Position numbers and translations under genes: made by a program. The notes below the pieces were generated by a model, which was not told the DNA's origin, searched no databases, and saw only the letters and a list, made by a program, of their open reading frames with translations. This document shows, in pieces, positions 1 to 4,838 of a stretch of 6,850 bases of DNA. The stretch is from Oscillospiraceae bacterium. Lineage in GTDB: Bacteria; Bacillota; Clostridia; Oscillospirales; Oscillospiraceae. The stretch covers positions 1 to 6,850 of the forward strand of contig JAFYIF010000096.1 in NCBI GenBank assembly GCA_017538775.1. Reading direction: 5' to 3'. Numbering within the stretch: position 1 is the first letter of the stretch; the number at the start of each line of letters is the position of its first letter.

Positions 1-635
1 GTGCGCCTCCGGGCTACGTAGGCTACGATGAGGGCGGACAGCTGACCGAAGCAGTGCGCCGTAAGCCCTACTCCGTGGTGTTGTTCGACGAAGTGGAAAA
101 AGCGCATCCCGACGTGTTCAACGTACTGCTGCAGGTCCTCGACGACGGCCGGATCACCGACAGCCAGGGGCGGACCGTGGACTTCAAGAACACCATCCTG
201 ATCCTCACCAGCAACCTGGGCAGCCAGTTCCTGCTGGACGGCATCGACAGAAAGGGCGAGATCCGGGAGGAGGCCCGGAACCGGGTGAACGAGCTGCTGA
301 AGCGCTCCTTCCGCCCGGAGTTCCTGAACCGCCTGGACGAGATCGTGTTCTACAAGCCCCTGACCAAGGAGAACATCACCCACATCATCGACCTGCTGCT
401 GGAGGACCTGAACCGCCGCCTGGCGGACAAGCAGCTCCATGTGGTCCTGACCGACGCGGCTAGAAGCTTCATCATCGACAATGCCTACGACCCGGTCTAC
501 GGCGCCCGCCCCCTGCGCCGCTTCGTGCAGCACAGCGTGGAGACCCTGATCGGCCGCCGGATCATCGCCGACCAGGTCCAGCCCGGCAGCACCCTCACCG
601 TGGACTGCGCGGACGGGGCGCTCCAAGTGAAATAA
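1..635 (+). CDS. clpB: ATP-dependent chaperone ClpB, C-terminal part (5' end outside window)
   Basis: ClpB is a hexameric AAA+ disaggregase of the cytoplasm that threads aggregated proteins through its pore together with DnaK. The visible frame starts at base 3 and gives 210 residues, the second half of the D2 ATPase plus the D2 small domain. Seen in order: the D2 pore loop GYVG (fragment residues 4-7), Walker B VVLFDEVEKAHP (25-36), sensor 1 in ILTSN, the arginine-finger region FRPEFLNRLDE, and sensor 2 GARPLRR near the C terminus. The segment after TSNLGS is ClpB-like and lacks the LGF-type ClpP-docking loop of ClpC/ClpA, so ClpB is preferred over ClpC. An internal GTG at 54 is in frame but lies inside the conserved domain and is not a start. 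The gene ends with TAA and is followed 14 nt later by a terminator, so it is the last gene of its transcript. Confidence 0.96.
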   Translation, partial: APPGYVGYDEGGQLTEAVRRKPYSVVLFDEVEKAHPDVFNVLLQVLDDGRITDSQGRTVDFKNTILILTSNLGSQFLLDGIDRKGEIREEARNRVNELLKRSFRPEFLNRLDEIVFYKPLTKENITHIIDLLLEDLNRRLADKQLHVVLTDAARSFIIDNAYDPVYGARPLRRFVQHSVETLIGRRIIADQVQPGSTLTVDCADGALQVK

Positions 636-649
636 GACGGTATGATATT

Positions 650-692
650 CTGCCCTCCCACGCGGAAACGCGATGGGAGGGCAGGTTTTTTT
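650..692 (+). terminator. Rho-independent terminator of clpB
   Basis: An 11-bp perfect stem (650-660 with 674-684, CTGCCCTCCCA/TGGGAGGGCAG) continues into CGCG/CGCG (661-664 with 669-672) with a single bulged A at 673. It is closed by a GAAA tetraloop (665-668) and followed by seven T at 686-692. It begins 14 nt after the clpB stop codon and separates clpB from the next gene. Confidence 0.95.
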
Positions 693-703
693 CGGTGTTT
701 CGA

Positions 704-715
704 CCATAATTATGG
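704..715. promoter_or_regulatory. 12-bp AT-rich palindrome upstream of the spo0A-like promoter
   Basis: CCATAATTATGG is a perfect 12-bp inverted repeat with no spacer, in an otherwise GC-rich stretch. It ends 22 nt before the proposed -35 box of the spo0A-like gene. Position and symmetry fit a dimeric regulator's operator, but no regulator can be named from the sequence and a chance occurrence is possible. Confidence 0.35.
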
Positions 716-737
716 AAAGATTATTCCCGCCGACCCA

Positions 738-766
738 TTGCCTCCCGCGAAAAAGCGTGATAAACT
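738..766 (+). promoter_or_regulatory. Candidate sigma-A promoter (extended -10) for the spo0A-like gene
   Basis: TTGCCT at 738-743 and TAAACT at 761-766 are separated by exactly 17 bp, with a TG at 758-759 giving an extended -10 (TGaTAAACT). Each hexamer matches the consensus at four of six positions. It lies just after the clpB terminator and 29 nt before the ATG at 796, so a short leader is expected. No clear sigma-H type element or TGTCGAA 0A box was seen here. Confidence 0.55.
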
Positions 767-795
767 GTGGAAAAAAGAGAGAGGGGGCGCGTGCC

Positions 796-1560
796 ATGTC
801 GGAACCGATCCGCGTCTTTCTGGTTGACACCTCCCGGGACTATACCTTTCTGATGCGGGAAGCGCTGGGCCGCGAGCCGGATCTGCTGATGACGGATTCG
901 GCGCGGGACGGACTGGAGGCGTATGAGAAGCTCAGCCAGAGCCGCCCGGACGTGCTGGTGACGGAGCTGGTGCTGCCGGGCATCGACGGGCTGAGTCTGC
1001 TGCGGCGGCTGAAAAGCGAGAACACCATGCCTCCTACCATCGTAGTGTCAGGGTTCTACAACGACCGGGCCTCCCAGGACCTGAGCCGTCTGGGCGTGGC
1101 GGCGTTCCTGCCCAAGCCCTGCGGCGTGGCGGAGCTGTTCAGCCGCATCCGGGAGACGGCGGAGGGCAAACTGCGCCTGAGCGGGACCGACCGCCTGATC
1201 CGCGACGCGCTGCTGGCCTACGGGGTCCCCGCCCACCTGAGCGGCTACCGCTACCTCCTCTCGGCCCTGCGGCGCACCATGGAGGACCGGAGCGTGCTGC
1301 GGGGCATCACCAAGATCCTCTACCCGGACATCGCCCGGGAGTTCTCCACCACCGGACACTGCGTGGAGCGGGCCATCCGCTCGGCGGTGGCCCGGGGCTG
1401 GGCGTCCGGCACGCCGGAGCAGCGCCGCCGCAGCTTCGGCCCCCTCTTCGAGGGCATAGACACCGCCCCCAGCAACGCCCGCTTCATCGCGGCCATGGCG
1501 GAGTATCTGCAGATCGGCTACGCCCAGCCGGAGGCCGGGGGCCGTTTCGCCGACTTCTGA
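796..1560 (+). CDS. Spo0A-like response regulator with a degenerate receiver phosphorylation site
   Basis: A 254-residue cytoplasmic transcription factor with the two-domain layout of Spo0A, the sporulation master regulator. Receiver at about 5-122: acidic-pocket D11, but T12 where Spo0A has a second Asp; the phospho-acceptor position is E57 (TELVLP where B. subtilis Spo0A has LDIIMP); the Ser/Thr switch is S85; the conserved Lys is K107 (KP). Spo0A-type DNA-binding domain at about 130-242, with GVPAHLSGYRYL (143-154), ITKILYPDIAREF (171-183) and VERAIRSAV (190-198), close to Spo0A's helix-turn-helix. The length fits the family. The start is ATG 796, preceded by the purine-rich GAGAGGGGG about 10 nt upstream; longer in-frame starts would run into the clpB terminator. 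Family membership is firm. Whether it is the organism's main Spo0A or a divergent paralogue is open. Inference: Glu may mimic the phosphorylated state, or activity may be phosphorylation-independent. Confidence 0.88.
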   Translation: MSEPIRVFLVDTSRDYTFLMREALGREPDLLMTDSARDGLEAYEKLSQSRPDVLVTELVLPGIDGLSLLRRLKSENTMPPTIVVSGFYNDRASQDLSRLGVAAFLPKPCGVAELFSRIRETAEGKLRLSGTDRLIRDALLAYGVPAHLSGYRYLLSALRRTMEDRSVLRGITKILYPDIAREFSTTGHCVERAIRSAVARGWASGTPEQRRRSFGPLFEGIDTAPSNARFIAAMAEYLQIGYAQPEAGGRFADF

Positions 1561-1572
1561 GTCCAAGGGCGC

Positions 1573-1625
1573 AAAAAAAGAGAATCTGCCATTGCGCACC
1601 CGAGGAGGGGACGCAATGGCAGATT
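1573..1625 (-). terminator. Terminator hairpin of the minus-strand glmM unit, between convergent genes
   Basis: A 14-bp perfect stem (AATCTGCCATTGCG at 1583-1596 with CGCAATGGCAGATT at 1612-1625) encloses a 15-nt loop that can itself pair CCC with GGG. Read on the minus strand the stem is followed by CTC and seven T (A run at 1573-1579 on plus), a good intrinsic terminator 16 nt beyond the acetyltransferase stop. On the plus strand only TTGTTT follows, so termination of the spo0A-like transcript here would be weaker. Confidence 0.85.
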
Positions 1626-1641
1626 GTTTCAAGAAGCAGCC

Positions 1642-2313
1642 TCAGCCGTTTTTGCTCCGGACGACCACGTTGCCCTTGTCCTTCCAGATGCAGCCCGCCG
1701 GGACCACGCCCCGGACGCAGCTGGTGGGATAGACGCTGGCGTCCCGCCCCAGGACGGTGCCGGGGTTCAGGACGCTGTTGCAGCCCACTTCCACCCGGTC
1801 GCCCAGCATGGCCCCGACCTTCTTCCGGCCGGTCTCGATCTGTTCGCCGTCGCCGTGGATGACCACGAGCTGCTTGTCGCTCTTCACGTTGCTGGTGATG
1901 CTCCCGGCCCCCATGTGGCTGCGGAAGCCCAGGATGGAGTCGCCCACATAGTTGTAGTGGGGCACCTGCACCTTGTCGAAGAGGATGACGTTTTTCAGCT
2001 CCGTGGAGTTGCCCACCACGCAGTCGTCGCCCACCAGGGCGCTGCCCCGGATGAAGGCGCACTGGCGCACCTCGGTCCGGTGGCCGATGATGCAGGGCCC
2101 GCCGATGTAGGCGCTGGGGAAGACCTGCGCGTCTTTGGCGATCCACACGTCCGCCGCCGGGTGCTCGTATTCCTCCGGATTCAGGGTCTCGCCCAGGGAG
2201 AGGATCAGGTCCTTGATGCCCGCCAGGGCCTCCCAGGGGTAAGTGAAGCCCTTGAGATAGTCGGCGGCCAGGCTGTGGTCCAGATCGTAGAGTTCGGGGA
2301 TCGTGTACATCAT
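1642..2313 (-). CDS. Stand-alone left-handed beta-helix acetyltransferase, GlmU C-terminal-like
   Basis: A 223-residue protein made of imperfect hexapeptide repeats from about residue 53 to 210 (for example IGGPCIIGHRTEV, LVGDDCVVGNSTEL), preceded by a roughly 50-residue N-terminal segment. The block VPHYNYVGDSILG (117-129), followed by MGAGSITSNVK (134-144), matches the acetyltransferase active site of GlmU; H119 aligns with the catalytic His363 of E. coli GlmU. The N-terminal pyrophosphorylase domain of GlmU (GxGTRM-type signature) is absent. The likely reaction is acetyl-CoA-dependent N-acetylation of glucosamine-1-phosphate, the step after GlmM. The gene begins inside the end of glmM: its ATG at 2313-2311 overlaps the glmM TGA at 2312-2310 (ATGA), with GAGGTGA just upstream as ribosome binding site, so translation is probably coupled. 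A second ATG directly follows. Such proteins are often annotated as UDP-GlcNAc pyrophosphorylase, which the visible domains do not support. Another sugar-phosphate acyltransferase specificity remains possible. Confidence 0.82.
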   Translation of the reverse strand: MMYTIPELYDLDHSLAADYLKGFTYPWEALAGIKDLILSLGETLNPEEYEHPAADVWIAKDAQVFPSAYIGGPCIIGHRTEVRQCAFIRGSALVGDDCVVGNSTELKNVILFDKVQVPHYNYVGDSILGFRSHMGAGSITSNVKSDKQLVVIHGDGEQIETGRKKVGAMLGDRVEVGCNSVLNPGTVLGRDASVYPTSCVRGVVPAGCIWKDKGNVVVRSKNG

Positions 2314-3674
2314 TTTTTCACCTCGATCAGATGTCCGCTGCGTTCCATGGCGGCGATGATGGCGTCCACCATCTCCTCGCAGACCTCGTCGCTGCCGGCC
2401 TCGCTCATGACCCGCAGCACCGGCTCCGTGCCGCTCTTGCGCAGCAGCACGCGGCCATTGTCGCCCAAGGCGGCGGTGCAGTCGTCCACGGCCTTCTGCA
2501 CCTCGGGGTCGGCCATGGTGCCGTCCTTGTCGTCCACCACCACGTTTTTCAGCACCTGGGGATAGCTGGTGACGGCGGCGGCCAGCACGCTCAGGGGCAG
2601 CTGGGTCTCGATCATCACGCCCATGACCATGATGGCGGTGATGAGGCCGTCGCCGGTGTGGGCGTACTTGCGGAAGATGATGTGGCCGGACTGCTCGCCG
2701 CCGATCAGGTGGTCGTTGGCCTTCATGTTCTCATAGACATAGCGGTCGCCCACGGCGGTCTTCTCATAGGCGATGCCCGCCCGGTCCAGGGCCTTGTAGA
2801 GGCCGAAGTTGCTCATGATGGTGGTGACCACGGTGTTGCTGTAGAGCTGGCCCCGGTCCTTGAAGTGCTTGGCGCAGATGTACATGATCTTGTCGCCGTC
2901 CACCACCTCGCCGCGCTCGTCCACCGCCAGGCAGCGGTCGGCGTCGCCGTCGAAGGCAAAGCCCACGTCCAGCTTGTTTTCCTTCACATAGGCGCGCAGG
3001 CCCTCGATGTGGGTGGAGCCGCAGCCGGTGTTGATGTTCACGCCGTCGGGGGTGTCGTTGATGACGTAGGTCTTCGCGCCCAAAGCGTCGAACACCGCCC
3101 GGCCGATCATCCAGGAACTGCCGTTGGCGCAGTCCAGGCCCACCTTGTGGTTCTCAAAGCTGCGGGTGGCCAGGCTGGTCAGGTAGCCGATGTAGCGGTT
3201 CCGGCCGGAGTAGAAGTCGATGGTCTTGCCCACGGCTTCCCGGACGGCCCAGGGCAGGGTGGCGGGCTCTCCGTCGATGTAGCGCTCCAGCTCGTCTTGC
3301 AGCGCGTCGTCCATCTTCTCGCCGTCGCCGTTCATCAGCTTGATGCCGTTGTCATAGAAGGGGTTGTGGCTGGCGGAGATCATCACGCCGCAGTCGAAGC
3401 GCTCGGTGCGGGTGATGAAGCTGACGCAGGGGGTGGTGGTGACGTGCAGGAGATAGGCGTCCGCGCCGGAGGCCGCGATGCCGGCGGCCAGGGCGTTTTC
3501 AAACATATACGAGGAACGGCGGGTGTCCTTGCCGATCACGATGCGCGCATCGCTGCGGTTCTGGCGGGGTCCGTAGTACCAGCCCAGAAAACGCCCGATC
3601 TGAAAGGCGTGTTCCGCATTCAGTTCCCGCCCGGCCATGCCGCGAAAGCCGTCGGTTCCGAAGTATTTGCCCAT
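2310..3674 (-). CDS. glmM: Phosphoglucosamine mutase GlmM
   Basis: Converts glucosamine-6-phosphate to glucosamine-1-phosphate in the cytoplasmic UDP-GlcNAc pathway that feeds peptidoglycan and other surface polymers. The 454-residue protein has the full alpha-D-phosphohexomutase layout: N-terminal KYFGTDGFRG (3-12), active-site ISASHNP with phosphorylated S102 (S102 in E. coli GlmM as well), the magnesium loop DGDADR (242-247), the sugar-binding loop GEQSGH (326-331) and the phosphate-binding loop RKSGTEP (412-418). The length is normal for the family and all key residues are present. The N-terminal FGTDGFRG and the context favour GlmM over phosphomannomutase/phosphoglucomutase relatives. 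The start ATG at 3674 has AAGGAG (plus 3684-3689) 9 nt upstream and a strong promoter behind it. It is first in a two-gene unit and overlaps the downstream acetyltransferase by 4 nt. Confidence 0.97.
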   Translation of the reverse strand: MGKYFGTDGFRGMAGRELNAEHAFQIGRFLGWYYGPRQNRSDARIVIGKDTRRSSYMFENALAAGIAASGADAYLLHVTTTPCVSFITRTERFDCGVMISASHNPFYDNGIKLMNGDGEKMDDALQDELERYIDGEPATLPWAVREAVGKTIDFYSGRNRYIGYLTSLATRSFENHKVGLDCANGSSWMIGRAVFDALGAKTYVINDTPDGVNINTGCGSTHIEGLRAYVKENKLDVGFAFDGDADRCLAVDERGEVVDGDKIMYICAKHFKDRGQLYSNTVVTTIMSNFGLYKALDRAGIAYEKTAVGDRYVYENMKANDHLIGGEQSGHIIFRKYAHTGDGLITAIMVMGVMIETQLPLSVLAAAVTSYPQVLKNVVVDDKDGTMADPEVQKAVDDCTAALGDNGRVLLRKSGTEPVLRVMSEAGSDEVCEEMVDAIIAAMERSGHLIEVKK

Positions 3675-3683
3675 GGTGTGCAG

Positions 3684-3689
3684 CTCCTT
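3684..3689 (-). promoter_or_regulatory. glmM ribosome binding site
   Basis: AAGGAG on the minus strand, 9 nt upstream of the ATG at 3674-3672. It fixes this ATG as the glmM start. Confidence 0.85.
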
Positions 3690-3702
3690 TCGATTTCTAA
3701 AA

Positions 3703-3715
3703 AATACACTGTATT
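3703..3715. promoter_or_regulatory. 13-bp palindrome at the glmM transcription start
   Basis: AATACA-C-TGTATT is a perfect inverted repeat around a central C. It overlaps the downstream edge of the -10 box (3713-3718) and spans the expected transcription start near 3706. A repressor bound here would block RNA polymerase, so it is a candidate operator. TACA/TGTA half-sites occur in BlaI/MecI-type operators, but with different spacing, so the regulator is not assigned. Confidence 0.4.
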
Positions 3716-3741
3716 ATAGTACCGGGCGGGGGGAAAGTCAA
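3713..3741 (-). promoter_or_regulatory. Sigma-A promoter of glmM and the acetyltransferase gene
   Basis: On the minus strand TTGACT (plus 3736-3741) is followed after exactly 17 bp by TATAAT (plus 3713-3718), a consensus -10 and a five-of-six -35. The expected start near 3706 gives a leader of about 30 nt before the glmM ATG. This is one of the two strongest promoters in the window. Confidence 0.9.
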
Positions 3742-3874
3742 TTGCCCGGAGCAAAAAAATGAGCGGGAAACAAAGGGGGGCGTTTTGGGCGGGATTGGTC
3801 AGAAAGCCGTGGAACGGTCTGGAAAACCTGCACCTTTTTATGCACAATGGCCCCCATTCCCATGGAGATTCTCC

Positions 3875-3903
3875 TTGAAAAAACTGATTTCCTGTGATAT
3901 AGT
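3875..3903 (+). promoter_or_regulatory. Sigma-A promoter (extended -10) of the polysaccharide kinase operon
   Basis: TTGAAA at 3875-3880 and TATAGT at 3898-3903 are separated by 17 bp, with TG at 3895-3896 forming an extended -10 (TGaTATAGT). Transcription would begin near 3910, leaving a leader of about 100 nt before the ATG at 4011. Confidence 0.85.
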
Positions 3904-3942
3904 AAGCAGAGCTACATCCTGCGGCCCCTTTTCTGCATCCCT

Positions 3943-3984
3943 GCCGGAAAGGCTTTCCGGCCGCTTCCTCGAAGCACGATTTTT
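3943..3984 (+). promoter_or_regulatory. Leader hairpins with a T run: candidate attenuator of the polysaccharide operon
   Basis: GCCGGAAAG-G-CTTTCCGGC (3943-3961) is a perfect 19-bp inverted repeat. One base later comes a second hairpin, GCTTC-ctc-GAAGC (3963-3975), followed by ACGA and five T (3980-3984). In the RNA this gives two stacked hairpins ahead of a short U run, between promoter and ribosome binding site. That arrangement could be a weak intrinsic terminator subject to antitermination, an RNA-protein recognition site, or, as DNA, an operator. The second stem has only 5 bp and the U run is offset by 4 nt, so strong termination is not certain. Confidence 0.5.
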
Positions 3985-3998
3985 CATAAAACATACAT

Positions 3999-4004
3999 AG
4001 GAGG
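3999..4004 (+). promoter_or_regulatory. Consensus ribosome binding site of the Wzz/YveK-like gene
   Basis: AGGAGG with a 6-nt spacer to the ATG at 4011, the strongest Shine-Dalgarno in the window. It fixes the start of the first polysaccharide gene. Confidence 0.93.
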
Positions 4005-4010
4005 AACATT

Positions 4011-4811
4011 ATGAGTGAGACGAAGACCGAGCAGGCCGAATACGAAATTGACCTGCTCCAGCTGGGAAAAGCCCTGTGGCACCGGATCGTTCTGATCCTG
4101 CTGGCCGGGGTGCTTACCGCGTCCATCGGTTATCTCTATACCCGCTTTTATGTGACCCCGTTGTATCAGTCCACCGCCACGTTTTACGTCAACAACAAAT
4201 CCATCAGCGTCGGCAGCGGCTCGCTCAGCCTGTCCACCGGCGACCTGAACGTCTCCAAGAGCCTGGTCAGCAGCTACATCGTCATCCTCCGCTCCCGCAC
4301 CACGCTGAACGAGGTCATCGAAAAGACCGGCGTGCCCTACAGCTACGCCCAGCTTCGCAAGATGATCTCCGCCGCCAGCGTGGACGATACGGAGATCTTC
4401 CAGATCAAAGTGACGGGCCCGGACGCGGAGGAGACGGAGCGGATCGCCAACTGCATCGCCCTGGTGCTGCCGGAGACTGTGGCCTCCATCATCGACGGGA
4501 CCAGCGTGCGCACGGTGGACTATGCGGTGGCGCCCACCAATCCCTCTTCCCCCAGCTATACGCGCAACGTGGCCATCGCGTTTCTGATCGGCGTCGCCCT
4601 GGCTGCTGCCGTCGTGGTCATCCGCTTCCTGACGGACGACACCATCCGCACGGAGGACTATCTGACCGAGAACTATAAAAGCATTCCTCTTCTGGCCGTG
4701 GTGCCCGACCTTCTGGGAGGACGGACCAAGGGCTATGGCAGCCACTACGGTTACGGCTACGGTTACGGCTATGGCAGTCAGACCGACGGTGACAAGAGCC
4801 GCAAAGGCTGA
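4011..4811 (+). CDS. Wzz/YveK-like polysaccharide co-polymerase and BY-kinase modulator with a Tyr-Gly tail
   Basis: A 266-residue membrane protein of the Wzz/CpsC/YveK (TkmA) family, which sets polysaccharide chain length and activates the partner tyrosine kinase. Short cytoplasmic N terminus with EIDLLQLGKAL (12-22), TM1 at about 25-43, an extracytoplasmic Wzz domain at about 44-185 ending in the Pro-rich PTNPSSPS before TM2, TM2 at about 187-207, then a cytoplasmic tail. In Gram-positives that tail contacts the kinase. The length is normal for the Gram-positive type, where the kinase is a separate protein. Unusual: the tail (241-256) is Tyr-Gly repeats with six tyrosines (Y242, Y246, Y248, Y250, Y252, Y254), resembling the tyrosine cluster normally seen on the kinase. 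First gene of the operon, 27 nt before the kinase. The family call is firm; the polymer made is unknown. Confidence 0.9.
   Translation: MSETKTEQAEYEIDLLQLGKALWHRIVLILLAGVLTASIGYLYTRFYVTPLYQSTATFYVNNKSISVGSGSLSLSTGDLNVSKSLVSSYIVILRSRTTLNEVIEKTGVPYSYAQLRKMISAASVDDTEIFQIKVTGPDAEETERIANCIALVLPETVASIIDGTSVRTVDYAVAPTNPSSPSYTRNVAIAFLIGVALAAAVVVIRFLTDDTIRTEDYLTENYKSIPLLAVVPDLLGGRTKGYGSHYGYGYGYGYGSQTDGDKSRKG
4746..4775 (+). repeat. 6/12-bp tandem repeat encoding the Tyr-Gly tail of the modulator
   Basis: Five in-frame Tyr-Gly codon pairs (TAC/TAT GGT/GGC). The first four form two exact copies of the 12-mer TACGGTTACGGC. Gain or loss of a 6- or 12-bp unit keeps the frame and changes the number of tyrosines. 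Confidence 0.85.
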
Positions 4812-4838
4812 CGGAACAGCCGGGAAAGGATCGTTATT

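Larger units (their letters stand above)
3675..4010. promoter_or_regulatory. Divergent intergenic control region between glmM and the polysaccharide operon
   Basis: 336 bp without a credible gene. From left to right it holds the glmM ribosome binding site, a 13-bp palindrome, the glmM promoter (minus strand), a stretch at about 3742-3870 where nothing convincing is seen except a short AATGG-ccc-CCATT hairpin (3846-3858), the plus-strand extended -10 promoter, a leader with two hairpins and a T run, and the AGGAGG of the first polysaccharide gene. The two promoters are back to back, about 130 bp apart, so co-regulation of precursor supply and polysaccharide control is possible but not shown. 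Confidence 0.75.

Noticed and set aside
673..795. In-frame upstream extension of the spo0A-like protein from an ATG at 673
   Set aside because: The added 41 residues have no receiver homology, the start lies inside the clpB terminator stem, and the proposed promoter is downstream of it; ATG 796 begins exactly at the conserved receiver.
642..827. Short plus-strand frame over the clpB terminator and spo0A-like promoter
   Set aside because: It covers a terminator and promoter, has no family resemblance, and is out of frame with the real gene.
1974..1980. TGTCGAA, a match to the Spo0A binding box, on the plus strand
   Set aside because: It lies inside the acetyltransferase coding sequence, far from any promoter; a 7-mer match is expected by chance.
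1624..2565. 313-codon plus-strand open frame opposite the acetyltransferase and glmM genes
   Set aside because: The protein is His/Ala/Val/Asp-rich filler typical of the reverse strand of GC-rich genes; the minus strand encodes recognisable enzymes over the same bases.
2331..3719. 462-codon plus-strand open frame opposite glmM
   Set aside because: Though slightly longer than glmM itself, it is low complexity (HHVGVA-rich), runs through the glmM promoter, and has no motif, while glmM carries every active-site loop.
3785..4000. 71-codon plus-strand frame in the divergent region
   Set aside because: It overlaps the polysaccharide promoter and leader hairpins, has no ribosome binding site and no resemblance to a known family.
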